NCBI RefSeq assembly: GCF_002251365.1
Contig: NZ_NPJH01000041.1
Location: forward strand, 1 to 64,000
DNA: 64,000 nucleotides
Direction of reading: 5' to 3'
Source of the DNA: Prevotella sp. P3-122
Lineage (GTDB): Bacteria; Bacteroidota; Bacteroidia; Bacteroidales; Bacteroidaceae
Shown here: piece after piece, positions 8,136 to 17,521 of the stretch
Layout of the letters: every line of letters begins with the position of its first letter
Numbering within the stretch: the stretch's first letter is position 1
Notes under the pieces: model-generated
Databases searched by the model: none
Told to the model about the DNA's origin: nothing
The model's input: the letters and a program-made list of their open reading frames with translations, nothing else
Made by a program: the position numbers and the translations under genes

Positions 8136-10262
8136 TTATCTTAATTTCTTTTCTATCCATTCCCTTAGTTCGTCGTACGCCGAGCGTTCCTCTGTGTGCT
8201 GCGGCTGGGCGAATGTCATAGCCTCCATCTGCTCTCCGAACTGGTCGGGGAATATAATCATGAGGTTCTTGCCACTGAAGAACCGGGTAATCTCGTCAGG
8301 CAAGCGGTCGAGTGCGTTCTTGTATGACACTGTGCCCTTCCGGGCTGTCACCACAACGAACATGTGGTCCTGTGATATGGTTGTGGCGAGCCTCGGCATC
8401 TCGTTCCAATGTTCCATATGCTCATACTCAGCCCTCAGCTCGTGGTGCCTGTTCTGTACGAACTCCCTTATGAGGTCGAGGGTGTCAGTGCGGCTATGGA
8501 ACACTATGCGGCACTCAAGGTTGGAGGCCATGCGTGCCAGGCGCTCAAGCCATCGGTAGAAGCCAGGCTCGTATTGTGCCCTTGACGGAACGGCGACCTG
8601 TATTCTGCGTATCGTTGTCAGAGGCTGGTGAAGCCTTGCCATGATAATCTGGTTGTTGAGTCCGTTGAACAGGCTCTGGTGGAACTCTCCCCAGAACTTG
8701 TTTGACACCTCCGCGTGCATGTGCATGCCGATGAGAATTTCCGAAGCCTGAAACTCCTTGAATGCGTGCTTGATGCCGTTGGCGATGTTTGCAGCTATGC
8801 GTACCTGCGTCTGCATCTTCACGTCGGAGCCGGCGGCGTATTGCTCTACCTGCTGTAGGATTTGCTTGCCGAGGGCTTGGTTTTGTCTCATCTTTGCATC
8901 GTCATATACCACGTTCAGTGCCACGAGGCTTCTGTTGAGCTTCTGGTTTCTCATCAGTATGGCCAGGTTTATGAGCCTGTTGGCATATTCCGGATATTTC
9001 ACCGGTATGAGTATCTTCTCATCGTCGCTTTCCTGCTGTGCCTCTTGCGGGAACTCCTTGTCTCGAAGCGTGATTTTCTGTGCTGAATATTCTGTTACGA
9101 GCGTTGATATGACGCATGTGAAGAGTATCATCATGACAACACCGTTGAGCATGCTGTCGTCTACAAGATACTGCCCTGGCGCAGTCTCTATCCTCATGCC
9201 TACAAGTACCATGGCGATAGCTCCTGCCGCATGAGCGGAGGTGAGTCCGAACATCATGTGTCCTGACGACAAGGGCATGCGGAACGCGAAGCAGGCAAGG
9301 TAGGCCGCTATGGCTTTGCCGAGTGTTCCGAAGATGACAATGCACGTCACTACCCAGATGATACCGCCTCCGCCAAAGAGCAACCGCACGTTGATAAGCA
9401 TTCCCACACCAATGAGGAAATAGGGTATGAAGAGGGCATTGCCGATGAACTCAATCCTGTTCATCAGAGGTGATACGGGGGGGATATATCTGTTCAGGAT
9501 GAGTCCGGCAAGGAAGGCACCGCAGATGCCGTTGACACCTGCCGCCTCGGCCAAGGCCGCACTCATGAAGAGCATTGCCATGACGAAGATGAACTGCATG
9601 ACGGCATCGGAGTACCGGCGCAGGAACCAGCGGGTAAGCCTCGGCACAAGCCATGTCAGACCAGCACAGTAGACAATGAACTTCGCGGCGAACAATAGCC
9701 AGAACAGCCCGCCAGAGTCTTTTCCGTGAGCATTCTCAATGGCTGCGAGAATGATGAGCGATGCAAACAGCGAAATCATTGACGAACCCACGCTGAGCGT
9801 CACACTCGGCTTGCGTTGCAGACCGTATCGCCCGACGATAGGGTAGGCGATGAGCGTATTCGAGGCCATGATACATCCCAGCAGCAGTGCAGCCGTACCC
9901 GAGTAGCCAAGCATCCCCATACCCATGACGTAAGTAAGCCCGAATGGTATGGCGCATGTCAGGGCACCGAAGATGAGCATACGCCTGACATTCTTCCTCA
10001 CTCCCTCCATGTCCATCTCAAGCGCAGCAAGGAACATGATGTAGTAGAGACCTACGTTGCCGAACAGCTCGAAGGAGTCATCACGCTGAAGGATGTTGAA
10101 GCCGTACTGTCCCACCATGACGCCCGCAAGCACCATGCCGATGATGTGTGGAATCCTTAGCTTTCCCATGATGATAGGGGCAAACAGGATGATTATCATC
10201 ACGACAAAGAATATCAGTGTCGGGTTTGTTATGGGAAAGTAGTTGGTGATATCTGCCAGCAT
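8136..10262 (-). CDS. CPA2-type Na+(K+)/H+ antiporter with cytosolic C-terminal domain
   Basis: A 708-residue monovalent cation:proton antiporter. Residues about 10-390 carry around 12 hydrophobic helices of the Na_H_Exchanger fold, with the conserved segments [27 protein letters not shown] and [12 protein letters not shown]. Residues about 395-708 form a soluble part with two Usp-like alpha/beta segments ([26 protein letters not shown]), a known arrangement in Bacteroidota antiporters. It probably exports Na+ or K+ for pH and ion homeostasis. It is the first gene of the minus-strand run antiporter, ABC ATPase, CvfB, and is divergent from asd. Confidence 0.88.
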   Translation of the reverse strand: MLADITNYFPITNPTLIFFVVMIIILFAPIIMGKLRIPHIIGMVLAGVMVGQYGFNILQRDDSFELFGNVGLYYIMFLAALEMDMEGVRKNVRRMLIFGALTCAIPFGLTYVMGMGMLGYSGTAALLLGCIMASNTLIAYPIVGRYGLQRKPSVTLSVGSSMISLFASLIILAAIENAHGKDSGGLFWLLFAAKFIVYCAGLTWLVPRLTRWFLRRYSDAVMQFIFVMAMLFMSAALAEAAGVNGICGAFLAGLILNRYIPPVSPLMNRIEFIGNALFIPYFLIGVGMLINVRLLFGGGGIIWVVTCIVIFGTLGKAIAAYLACFAFRMPLSSGHMMFGLTSAHAAGAIAMVLVGMRIETAPGQYLVDDSMLNGVVMMILFTCVISTLVTEYSAQKITLRDKEFPQEAQQESDDEKILIPVKYPEYANRLINLAILMRNQKLNRSLVALNVVYDDAKMRQNQALGKQILQQVEQYAAGSDVKMQTQVRIAANIANGIKHAFKEFQASEILIGMHMHAEVSNKFWGEFHQSLFNGLNNQIIMARLHQPLTTIRRIQVAVPSRAQYEPGFYRWLERLARMASNLECRIVFHSRTDTLDLIREFVQNRHHELRAEYEHMEHWNEMPRLATTISQDHMFVVVTARKGTVSYKNALDRLPDEITRFFSGKNLMIIFPDQFGEQMEAMTFAQPQHTEERSAYDELREWIEKKLR

Positions 10263-10419
10263 TGTTATGTTCTATATATATAAAATATGTGGTCGTCGGT
10301 GCCATTACTTTATGTGCCATAATGCCACGAAAGTCCATTTGGTTGTGCAAAGGTGCAAAAAAATATTGATATTCAGCTATAAATCTTCCATTTTTAAGCG
10401 TTATTTGCTATAAAAGTTG

Positions 10420-10427
10420 TAATTTTG
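10420..10427 (+). promoter_or_regulatory. Candidate -7 box for asd
   Basis: TAATTTTG fits the Bacteroidota -7 consensus TAnnTTTG. It lies 38 bases before the asd start. A T-rich stretch at 10391-10395 is at about the -33 distance, but no exact TTTG is found there. Confidence 0.5.
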
Positions 10428-10465
10428 CGCCCTGAGAGTATACAAATTAATTATATAGACGAATT

Positions 10466-11479
10466 ATGAAAGTAGCTATTGTTGGTGCAAGCGGTGCTGT
10501 AGGACAGGAGTTCCTGCGCATACTTGCAGAGAGAAATTTCCCGATGGACGACCTGGTGCTGTTTGGCTCGGAGCGTAGTGCCGGCCGCAAGTACACCTTC
10601 AAGGGAAAGGAGTATGAGGTGAAGCTCCTTCAGCATAACGATGACTTTAAGGATGTGGATATCGCCTTCACTTCGGCTGGTGGTGGCACAAGCAAGGAGT
10701 TTGCAGAGACCATCACCAAGTATGGTGCTGTGATGATAGATAATTCCAGCGCTTTCAGAATGGATGCCGACGTGCCACTCGTCGTGCCTGAAGTTAATGC
10801 TGAGGATGCCCTTGTGCGTCCACGTGGCATCATCGCCAACCCCAACTGCACGACCATCATGATGGTTGTGGTGTTGCAGCCTATTGAGAAGCTCTCCCAC
10901 ATCAAGCGCATTCACATATCCAGCTACCAGAGTGCCAGTGGAGCAGGTGCTGCCGCCATGGCAGAGCTGCAGCAGCAGTATAAGGAACTGGTGGAGACGG
11001 GCGAGGTGAAGACTGTTGCCAAGTTCCCACATCAGCTGGCATACAACGTTATTCCTCAGATAGACGTGATGACAGAGAACGACTATACCAAGGAAGAGAT
11101 GAAGATGTACAACGAGACCCGCAAGATTATGCACAGTGATGTGCGCACAAGCGCTACTTGCGTGCGTGTCTCTTCGCTCCGCTCTCATTCCGAGTCGGTA
11201 TGGGTAGAGACTGAACAGCCACTCACTGTCAGTCAGGTTCGCGAGGCTCTCTCTGCCGCTCCCGGTGTGACCCTTGAGGATGACCCTCAGCAGTATGTCT
11301 ATCCTATGCCTCTTGAGAGCGCAGGCAAGGATGATGTATACGTTGGCCGTGTACGCAAGGACCTTGCCAACGACAATGGTATCACCCTGTGGCTTACTGG
11401 TGACCAGATACGCAAGGGAGCCGCGCTGAATGCCGTGCAGATTGCCGAGTATCTTATTGAGGTTGGCAATGTGAAGTAA
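10466..11479 (+). CDS. asd: Aspartate-semialdehyde dehydrogenase
   Basis: Converts L-aspartyl phosphate to aspartate semialdehyde with NADPH, the branch point for lysine/diaminopimelate, threonine and methionine. It is 337 residues, the normal length. The N-terminal nucleotide-binding loop is GASGAVG (7-13). The catalytic cysteine is Cys128 in NPNCTT, and the general base is His241 in SLRSHSES. The substrate-binding segment [10 protein letters not shown] lies at 152-161. It is monocistronic, with a terminator at 11561. ddh, which acts later in the same pathway by the dehydrogenase route, is encoded at 59156 in this window. Confidence 0.97.
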   Translation: MKVAIVGASGAVGQEFLRILAERNFPMDDLVLFGSERSAGRKYTFKGKEYEVKLLQHNDDFKDVDIAFTSAGGGTSKEFAETITKYGAVMIDNSSAFRMDADVPLVVPEVNAEDALVRPRGIIANPNCTTIMMVVVLQPIEKLSHIKRIHISSYQSASGAGAAAMAELQQQYKELVETGEVKTVAKFPHQLAYNVIPQIDVMTENDYTKEEMKMYNETRKIMHSDVRTSATCVRVSSLRSHSESVWVETEQPLTVSQVREALSAAPGVTLEDDPQQYVYPMPLESAGKDDVYVGRVRKDLANDNGITLWLTGDQIRKGAALNAVQIAEYLIEVGNVK

Positions 11480-11480
11480 G

Positions 11481-11545
11481 GTTCGAAGGGTTCGAAGGGT
11501 TCGAAGGTTCGAGAGGTTCGAAGGGTTCGAGAGTTTGAAGACTCG
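11481..11545 (+). repeat. Imperfect tandem repeat, unit about GTTCGAAGG
   Basis: Directly after the asd stop come about seven degenerate copies of a 9-10 base unit (GTTCGAAGG, GTTCGAGAG, GTTTGAAGA). They precede the terminator. No gene is supported within it. A second, unrelated tandem repeat lies at 14152-14247, at the far side of the next three genes. Confidence 0.75.
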
Positions 11546-11560
11546 ATATTTATTATAGAT

Positions 11561-11594
11561 AAGGTGGGGAACGTTGTTCTCCACCTTTTTGTTT
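11561..11594 (+). terminator. Rho-independent terminator after asd
   Basis: AAGGTGG-G-GAAC (11561-11572) pairs with GTTC-T-CCACCTT around a GTT loop. It is followed by TTTGTTTT. Confidence 0.85.
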
Positions 11595-11683
11595 TGCGTG
11601 GTCTCGGGTATATGAAGACTGTTGTGTGACGGACAAAATGCGAGAGAGTTATTTGCGGAAATTGTGTTTTTTGGCATATTTAA

Positions 11684-11715
11684 TTTGGATTATATAAATT
11701 AAAGCACTATCTTTG
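11684..11715 (+). promoter_or_regulatory. Bacteroidota-type promoter for the VTC-domain gene
   Basis: A -33 element TTTG (11684-11687), a 20-base spacer and a -7 element TATCTTTG (11708-11715) match the consensus exactly. Transcription would begin near 11722, about 12 bases before the ATG at 11734. This rules out the in-frame TTG at 11713, which lies inside the -7 box, as the start codon. Confidence 0.85.
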
Positions 11716-11733
11716 CACAAACTAACCTATACA

Positions 11734-12534
11734 ATGCTGGACATCTTAGACAATTATCAACCCATTACACTTGAGGAGATGAGCGGTATCAGGCTAATGA
11801 ACCGTACTGATACAAAGTTCGTCACCACGACAGATCAGTTGCGGAAGTTGCTGAAGCTCGCCGTGTGGCAGTATCGTGTGCAGGAAATTGACAGCAGACG
11901 CATAGGACGCTACTATACACTCTACTTCGACACGCCAGACTACAACATGTTCGGCTGCCATCATGCAGGACATACCGACAGACAGAAACTCAGGATAAGA
12001 AGCTATGTGGACAGCGGGCTGAACTTCCTTGAGGTGAAGACGAAGAACAACCATGGCCGTACAAAGAAAAAACGAACTACGATGTTTGACTTTGACCCCA
12101 TGAACCCAACGAGGGACATAATCTTCGACCGCCATGACGAGACGTTCGCGGAGTATGACGGGTTTCTGCGCCAGTATCTGCGGTACAGTCCAGACATTAT
12201 GGGTGAGAAGATAGAAAACCGCTTCAACCGTATTACGCTGGTGAACAATATGAAGACCGAACGCCTGACCATTGATACCTCGCTGTGTTTCCACAACATA
12301 GCCACAGGTCTCGACGTTGCCTTGCCTGAGATTGCCATCATTGAGCTGAAACGCGATGGGTTGGTACCCTCACCGATACTTGGACTGCTGCGTGAGCTAC
12401 GTATAAAGCCCATGGGCTTCAGTAAGTACTGCATGGGCTCTGCCCTCACCAATCCCGGGCTTAAGCAGAACCGCTTCAAGCCACGCCTTCATGCCGTAGA
12501 ACGGCTGAGAGCCGGGCTTACATCGGGAAAGTAA
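11734..12534 (+). CDS. VTC-domain (polyphosphate polymerase-like) protein
   Basis: A 266-residue member of the VTC domain family (CYTH/triphosphate tunnel fold). In yeast Vtc4 this fold polymerises polyphosphate from ATP. Tunnel residues typical of the fold are visible: LMNRTDTKFV (Arg24, Asp26, Lys28), YYTLYFDTPDY, KLRIRSY (85-91), LEVKTK (Glu100, Lys102, Lys104) and IIELKRDG near the C-terminal third. No signal peptide or membrane helix is seen, so it is cytoplasmic. The next gene encodes a DUF4956 membrane protein 35 bases downstream, a common pairing that suggests a membrane-associated complex. Whether the bacterial protein makes polyphosphate is not established by sequence alone. Confidence 0.85.
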   Translation: MLDILDNYQPITLEEMSGIRLMNRTDTKFVTTTDQLRKLLKLAVWQYRVQEIDSRRIGRYYTLYFDTPDYNMFGCHHAGHTDRQKLRIRSYVDSGLNFLEVKTKNNHGRTKKKRTTMFDFDPMNPTRDIIFDRHDETFAEYDGFLRQYLRYSPDIMGEKIENRFNRITLVNNMKTERLTIDTSLCFHNIATGLDVALPEIAIIELKRDGLVPSPILGLLRELRIKPMGFSKYCMGSALTNPGLKQNRFKPRLHAVERLRAGLTSGK

Positions 12535-12569
12535 TTATCAATGTATTCAAAAACTAATAACATACAGAA

Positions 12570-13235
12570 ATGGACATTTTTTCTTTATCACTGTCAGAAT
12601 CGTTCGTGGCAATGCTTGTCAGACTGACAATCTGTGTAGTTGTTAATCTCGTCATCGTTGACAGACTGTACTACAAGAAGAGCCGCCGCCGCGACTTCTA
12701 CTTCACCTTCATGCTCATCTCCATCGCCATCTTCTTCTTAGTGTTCTTCATGCTCTTCGTGCTTGAGGACCTGAAGGCCAAGACGAGCATCGGTATCGGT
12801 ATCGGACTTTTTGGTATCTTCAGCATCATGCGCTACCGCACGGACGCCATGCCCGTTCGCGAGATGACTTATCTCTTTGTCATCATTGCTCTGTCTGTGG
12901 TCAATGCCATAGCTGCCTCCGTGAATATTGTAGAGCTGTTGCTTACCAATGCCATAGTGGTGTTTGCCGTATGGATGTGCGAGCACCGGCTGAAGATGGA
13001 GCCGAGCAAACTGGTGCAGTACGACCGTATAGAGTTGATAAAGCCAGAGCGGCGCGAGGAGCTTATTGCCGATATTGAGCAGAGGCTCGGACTGACGGTC
13101 AAGAGGATAGATGTAGGAGCCGTAGACCTACTGCGTGACATGGCAATGCTCCGAGTGTACTATGTAGACCCCAAGGCTATCAACAGCGTTGCCGACAAGC
13201 TGAAGCTCGCCCGTACCGACCTTACGGAGGTATAA
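12570..13235 (+). CDS. DUF4956 family membrane protein
   Basis: A 221-residue inner-membrane protein. Four hydrophobic helices are visible: about 12-30 (SFVAMLVRLTICVVVNLVI), 45-67, 74-86 (IGIGIGLFGIFSI), and 98-134, which may be two. A cytoplasmic domain of about 80 residues follows, with an RIELIKPERREELIADIEQ helix. The family is almost always found beside VTC-domain genes, as here, so it probably anchors or channels the product of that enzyme. This is inference from gene neighbourhood; no biochemical function is known to me. Confidence 0.82.
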   Translation: MDIFSLSLSESFVAMLVRLTICVVVNLVIVDRLYYKKSRRRDFYFTFMLISIAIFFLVFFMLFVLEDLKAKTSIGIGIGLFGIFSIMRYRTDAMPVREMTYLFVIIALSVVNAIAASVNIVELLLTNAIVVFAVWMCEHRLKMEPSKLVQYDRIELIKPERREELIADIEQRLGLTVKRIDVGAVDLLRDMAMLRVYYVDPKAINSVADKLKLARTDLTEV

Positions 13236-13370
13236 CATTCATTACCCAGTGTTGAATATTATTATACTTAGATTTTACAAGTAGTAAAAAGGAAGATAAA
13301 AGGAGGTAAAGGACGAATGTTTAAGCCAGACTTTTATTGTTTTGAAACATGAATTATTAAATAGGACTAT

Positions 13371-14120
13371 ATGAAAAGAAAAGCGTTTTATCTGCTGGCA
13401 TTGATGATGATGCCGCTGTCATTGCTTGCCCAAAGTGATGACTTTGGCGTGTGGACATCCATTGGTGCGGAGAAGAAGATTTCGAAGAAACTCAGTGTGG
13501 GTATGGAAGCAGAGTTGCGTACCCGCGATGATGTGTCTACCCTCGACCGTTGGAGCGTGGGCGTAGATGCACAATATAAGCTTACAAAATGGCTGAAGGT
13601 TAGCGCGGGCTATTCGTTCCTTGATGACAACAATGAGAAAATCACCTACAAGGAGACAAATGGCATGCCCAACAAACTTGCCGAGTATTGGGGGGTGCGC
13701 CACCGCTTCAATGTGTCGCTTACAGGAAGTTATAAGTTTGGTGACTGGCAGGTGTCATTGCGTGAGAGATGGCAGTACACCTATCGCCCGGAGAAGACCA
13801 TCGATGAGCGATGGGACTTTGATGATGACGAGTACGATGGCAAGCCAAAAACATACAAGGGACGTGGCAAGAATGTACTGCGCAGCAGGTTGCAGCTGAG
13901 CTACGATATTCCCAATAGTCATTTCGAGCCGTATGCCAGCGTGGAGATGTTCAATGGCTGGTCAGTGCAGAAGACACGCTATACGGCAGGCGTAGACTGG
14001 AAGATTACTAAGAAACATGAAGTGGGGCTGTACTATCTCTATCAGTCTGTACATGACGACGATGACGATAACGAGCCTAACAGACATGTTGTTGGCGTAG
14101 AGTATAAGTTTAAGTTCTGA
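13371..14120 (+). CDS. DUF2490 family predicted outer-membrane protein
   Basis: A 249-residue protein with a signal peptide (MKRKAFYLLALMMMPLSLLAQ) and an array of amphipathic beta strands with aromatic ends (VGVDAQYKLTKWLKVSAGYSF, WQVSLRERWQYTYR, VGLYYLYQ). It ends in VEYKFKF, with a terminal Phe as in outer-membrane barrels. It matches DUF2490. An acidic loop (DDDDDNE) sits near residue 230. It follows the VTC and DUF4956 genes after a gap of 135 bases and may belong to the same functional group. Its role is unknown. Confidence 0.78.
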   Translation: MKRKAFYLLALMMMPLSLLAQSDDFGVWTSIGAEKKISKKLSVGMEAELRTRDDVSTLDRWSVGVDAQYKLTKWLKVSAGYSFLDDNNEKITYKETNGMPNKLAEYWGVRHRFNVSLTGSYKFGDWQVSLRERWQYTYRPEKTIDERWDFDDDEYDGKPKTYKGRGKNVLRSRLQLSYDIPNSHFEPYASVEMFNGWSVQKTRYTAGVDWKITKKHEVGLYYLYQSVHDDDDDNEPNRHVVGVEYKFKF

Positions 14121-14128
14121 TAGATTGT

Positions 14129-14155
14129 CCCTCCTCCTGCTGTTCGGGAGGAGGG
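14129..14155 (+). terminator. Hairpin after the DUF2490 gene
   Basis: CCCTCCTCC (14129-14137) pairs perfectly with GGAGGAGGG (14147-14155) over a 9-base loop. No T-run follows, so termination efficiency is uncertain. Confidence 0.5.
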
Positions 14156-14247
14156 ATAGACAGGATAGAGTAGATAGATATGATAGAGTAGATAGATAAG
14201 ATAGAGGAGATAGGGAAGGATAGAGGAGATAGATAAGGTAGAGGGAT
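14152..14247 (+). repeat. Purine-rich GATAGA tandem repeat
   Basis: About 95 bases of degenerate GATAGA / GATAGAGTA / GATAGAGGA units, almost pure purine apart from T. It lies between the DUF2490 and Cthe_2159-like genes. No coding frame is supported. Confidence 0.75.
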
Positions 14248-14298
14248 GGCTTCGTGATAAAAAAAAGGGTGTTTGCTGATTGTTTTTTTTCGTTTTGC

Positions 14299-14317
14299 TA
14301 TATTTGTCTTATATTTG
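14299..14317 (+). promoter_or_regulatory. Candidate promoter for the Cthe_2159-like gene
   Basis: Two overlapping TATATTTG boxes (14299-14306 and 14310-14317) fit the -7 consensus. An upstream T8 run (14283-14290) lies 19 bases before the second. This suggests the downstream gene has its own promoter rather than read-through from DUF2490. Confidence 0.5.
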
Positions 14318-14374
14318 CAAAACATATTGACGTTTTATATTAGGATTAGCTAACCCTTATACATATTTATTATT

Positions 14375-16252
14375 ATGCGTACAATTATAGCTTCGGCACT
14401 TTTGACGCTTTCATTTGTTGTCAATGCACAGACATTGAATGTTGTTGAAAAAGGAATAACATACCGCTTCCCCGCAACTCAGGCAGGTGATATGCTTTAT
14501 GCTGACGGCACGTCGCTGACAGTCTTGGGCCGTCCTTTTGCGCTTGCGTCTGTTGACAGCATGTATATCGATGACAACATGGTAGTTGACAACTCTGTGG
14601 ATGTTGTATACAATGGTACGTCTGCCAGTGTCTTTGTGGCAGGTAATGTGGCACGCTATGTCAACGCCTCAGTAACGGGTGCCCATGTTGTGCTGTTGCA
14701 GTCGGCTGACCTTGCCGATGAGATAACATATACCTTGAGAGGTGCCTCTACTGATGGCTCACTTTATATGGACGGCAGCCTGAAGGCAACCTTCGTGCTT
14801 GACGGCTTGACGCTCAACAATCCAGATAGTGCAGCCATAAACATCAGGGACGGCAAGAGAATAGCCGTGCTGTTGGCTGACAATACGGAAAGTACGCTCA
14901 GTGATGGTGCTGGAGGCACGCAGAAGGCTTGCTTTGCCGTAAAGGGACACACCGAGTTTAATGGTGCGGGTACGCTGAACATCCGTGGTAACGCCAATCA
15001 TGCTTTCTGGGGCAAGGAGTATGTGCAGCTGAAGGCTGGTTTCGGAACACTGAACATTCTTTCTGCCGTTGGCGATGGTATCAACTGCAACCAGTATTAT
15101 CAGCAGAATGGTGGAAAAGTCACTATCAGCGGAGTGGGCGATGACGGCATACAGGCCAGCTACGAGACTGAGGACGATGGAACAAAAGTAGTTGACGAGG
15201 AGAATACCGGCCAGATAGTAATAAAGGGCGGTACCATAGATATTGAAGTGTCAGCTGCGGCAGCCAAGGGCCTTACCGCAGAGAGTGACATTATCATCAA
15301 TGATGACAAGAGCACGCCTGCCATAACCATTGTGACCACAGGCGGAGGCAAGTGGGATGAGGCTGACGCTGAGGCAAAGGCGTCATCGTGCATCAAGTCG
15401 GATGCCGATATTACCATTGATGCCGGAGTGCTTACCCTTACAAGCAGCGGAGCAGGAGGCAAGTGTCTCAACAGCGACTCTCTGCTGACCGTGACGGGCG
15501 GAACCATTACGGCCAAGGCAACGGGCAGCGTGTACAACTATTCGTCTACGGCCTACGGGCCTGGTGGAGGCGGCTTCCCTGGTGGAGGCGGCTTCCCCGG
15601 CGGCGGTGGAACTACAGATACCAGTAAGAAGTCCTCGCCCAAGGCCATCAAGTCGGATGGTGACATGCTGTTCAGCGGCGGAACCGTTGACGCAACGTCT
15701 TCATCGTCAGAGGCTATAGAGAGCAAGTCGTGCATAACCTTTGACGGTAATGTTGTTGTTACGGCATATTCGTCAGACGATGCCATAAACTCTGGTAGCC
15801 ACATGTACATCAAGGGTGGTACCGTTACGGCGTATGCCACTTCCAACGATGGTATCGACGCCAATGGCAGCATATATGTCTCCGGCGGACATACCATAGC
15901 CTATGGAGCAAAGAGTCCCGAATGCGGTATCGATGCCAACAGCGAGGCTGGATATACAGTGTATTTCACGGGTGGAGAGCTGATAGCATTAGGTGGAAGC
16001 AACTCTGCGCCAACAAATTCCTCTTCCACACAGTGTTATGTCTCAACATCTGCAAGCGTGACTGCCAACTCTGTGGTAACCCTGTCATCAGGCTCGACTA
16101 CACTGGCAACTTTTACCATGCCATATAGTATTTCGTCAGCCTCGATATTGGTGACGGCACCCGGCATGACCTCGGGCAGCAGCTATACGCTCAATGTAGG
16201 CGGAACGTCCAAGTCGGTGTCTGCCGTACAGTATGGCTCGTCCAGATGGTAA
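14375..16252 (+). CDS. Secreted carbohydrate-binding protein, Cthe_2159 family
   Basis: A 625-residue secreted protein with signal peptide (MRTIIASALLTLSFVVNAQ). Residues about 110-520 hold the parallel beta-helix repeats of the Cthe_2159 family, whose founding member binds cellulose and polygalacturonic acid: YTLRGASTDGSLYMDG, LDGLTLNNPDSAAINIRDGK, GDGIN and GDDGIQ coils, then several SGGT(I/V) turns. A Gly/Pro loop (GPGGGGFPGGGGFPGGGG) is inserted near residue 393. The C-terminal 100 residues form another beta domain. It is a paralogue of 57489-58958. It follows the VTC/DUF4956/DUF2490 genes, a grouping I recall from other Bacteroidota, so it may be their surface partner. Binding specificity is unknown. 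Confidence 0.83.
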   Translation: MRTIIASALLTLSFVVNAQTLNVVEKGITYRFPATQAGDMLYADGTSLTVLGRPFALASVDSMYIDDNMVVDNSVDVVYNGTSASVFVAGNVARYVNASVTGAHVVLLQSADLADEITYTLRGASTDGSLYMDGSLKATFVLDGLTLNNPDSAAINIRDGKRIAVLLADNTESTLSDGAGGTQKACFAVKGHTEFNGAGTLNIRGNANHAFWGKEYVQLKAGFGTLNILSAVGDGINCNQYYQQNGGKVTISGVGDDGIQASYETEDDGTKVVDEENTGQIVIKGGTIDIEVSAAAAKGLTAESDIIINDDKSTPAITIVTTGGGKWDEADAEAKASSCIKSDADITIDAGVLTLTSSGAGGKCLNSDSLLTVTGGTITAKATGSVYNYSSTAYGPGGGGFPGGGGFPGGGGTTDTSKKSSPKAIKSDGDMLFSGGTVDATSSSSEAIESKSCITFDGNVVVTAYSSDDAINSGSHMYIKGGTVTAYATSNDGIDANGSIYVSGGHTIAYGAKSPECGIDANSEAGYTVYFTGGELIALGGSNSAPTNSSSTQCYVSTSASVTANSVVTLSSGSTTLATFTMPYSISSASILVTAPGMTSGSSYTLNVGGTSKSVSAVQYGSSRW

Positions 16253-16288
16253 TAACATATACCTGACCTTCTTGGCAGGATTCTGATA

Positions 16289-16344
16289 ATACGGTGAAAG
16301 CGTACCCCTGCATCGTGCAGAGATACGCTTTCATCGTATTTCCA
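16289..16344. terminator. Bidirectional terminator between convergent genes
   Basis: A long stem pairs ATACGGTGAAAGCGTA (16289-16304) with TACGCTTTCATCGTAT (16324-16339), with an inner CTGCA/TGCAG stem. It is followed by T residues. It sits between the Cthe_2159-like gene (+) and ridA (-) and can serve both. Confidence 0.8.
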
Positions 16345-16365
16345 TTGATAATGGTTGATCGAGAC

Positions 16366-16743
16366 TTATCCCTTTGCGGCAATACATTCCACCTCAACGA
16401 GCGCGCCCTTGGGCAGGTCCTTGACAGCTACTGCTGAACGGCCTGGGTATGGAGCGCTGAAGAACTCGGCATACACCTCGTTCATAGCTGCGAAGTTCCC
16501 CATGTCTGAGAGGAATACTGTTGTCTTTACAACGTGGCTCAGGTCTGTGCCGGCAGCCTCGAGGATGTTCTTGGCGTTGGTGAGGCTCTGTCGAGTCTGT
16601 TCCTTTATGCCTCCTTCGGGGAAGTTGCCTGTGGCAGGGTCTATGGGCAGTTGTCCCGATGCGAATACAAAGCCGTTAGCCTCTATGGCCTGGCTGTACG
16701 GGCCTATGGCCGCGGGTGCTTTTTCTGTACTGATTGCTTTCAT
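16366..16743 (-). CDS. ridA: RidA family 2-iminobutanoate/2-iminopropanoate deaminase
   Basis: Hydrolyses reactive enamine/imine intermediates released by PLP enzymes such as threonine dehydratase. It is 125 residues with the start at 16743 (MKAISTEKAPAAIGPYSQA), the family's normal N-terminus; an in-frame extension to 16785 is not typical. Conserved features are GPYSQA, SGQLPIDP, the catalytic Arg in PYPGRSAVAV and the EVECIA end. It lies 51 bases after the response-regulator gene on the same strand and may be co-transcribed with it, although no functional link is evident. Confidence 0.93.
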   Translation of the reverse strand: MKAISTEKAPAAIGPYSQAIEANGFVFASGQLPIDPATGNFPEGGIKEQTRQSLTNAKNILEAAGTDLSHVVKTTVFLSDMGNFAAMNEVYAEFFSAPYPGRSAVAVKDLPKGALVEVECIAAKG

Positions 16744-16794
16744 GTCTTTTCTGTTTAGTATATTATTGTTTGTTTGTGCCAGCATGCAGTCTGG

Positions 16795-17508
16795 TTACTT
16801 TCCGAGAAATCTGTCGCTGATATATTCTGTCAGGGCGTTCTTGTAGTTCTCGCCTATAGGCAGATACGTGTCCTGGTCCATGATTACCCTGTTTTTGTTT
16901 ACCTCCTGTATTTTCTTCAGGTTTATGATGTACGACCTGTGTATGCGCATGAAGTATGAGGGCATGCGGTCTTCCATCCTTTTCAGAGCCAGCAGCACGA
17001 CAATTGGTTTCTGCCCCTCCAGGTACACCTTGATATACTCGCTCATGCCCTCGATATACCTTATGTCGTTGAACGCCACCTTCACCATCCTGTTCTCTGT
17101 TTTCAGGAATACAGTGTCGTCCTCGCTGTTGCCGGCGGGCTTGCTGTTTGCCAAGTAGTACCGTTTCTGCACCTTATTGGCGGCCCTCTTGAAGTCCATC
17201 AGCCCAAAGGGCTTAAGCAGATAGTCGGCGGCGTCGAGCTTGTATCCCTCAAGGGCATGGTCTGCTGATGCCGTCGTGAAGACCACTATGGGTGGTGCCG
17301 GCAATGACTTTATCAGTTCCATGCCGTTGATATCGGGCATGTTGATGTCGCAGAAGATAGCGTCTACCTCCTCATTGTTCAGTACCTCCATGGCCTCCAT
17401 GGCGCTGCGGCATTCCGCTACAAGCTTCAGGAATGGCACCTTCTCTATGTAGGAGGTCAGTTGTTGCAGTGCGAGCGGCTCGTCATCAATAGCGATAGTC
17501 CTTATCAT
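16795..17508 (-). CDS. LytTR-family response regulator
   Basis: A 237-residue DNA-binding response regulator. The receiver domain (1-120) has the acidic pocket Asp8/Asp9, the phospho-acceptor Asp54 in IFCDINMPD, Thr in VFTTASAD, and Lys in YLLKPFG. The LytTR domain (about 135-237) shows FLKTENRMVKVAFNDIRYIEG, the MRIHRSYIINL motif and a GENYKNAL end. It is paired with the sensor kinase 13 bases upstream. Targets are unknown; the divergent GH2-like gene at 18887 is the nearest candidate. Confidence 0.93.
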   Translation of the reverse strand: MIRTIAIDDEPLALQQLTSYIEKVPFLKLVAECRSAMEAMEVLNNEEVDAIFCDINMPDINGMELIKSLPAPPIVVFTTASADHALEGYKLDAADYLLKPFGLMDFKRAANKVQKRYYLANSKPAGNSEDDTVFLKTENRMVKVAFNDIRYIEGMSEYIKVYLEGQKPIVVLLALKRMEDRMPSYFMRIHRSYIINLKKIQEVNKNRVIMDQDTYLPIGENYKNALTEYISDRFLGK

Positions 17509-17521
17509 AGTCTTTTCCAGA

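Noticed and set aside
10451..11677. 408-codon minus-strand open frame antisense to asd
   Set aside because: It covers asd and its terminator, and its start region includes the GTTCGAAGG tandem repeat. There is no recognisable product.
11713..11733. TTG start seven codons upstream for the VTC-domain gene
   Set aside because: The TTG lies inside the -7 promoter element TATCTTTG, so it would not be in the mRNA. The ATG at 11734 fits.
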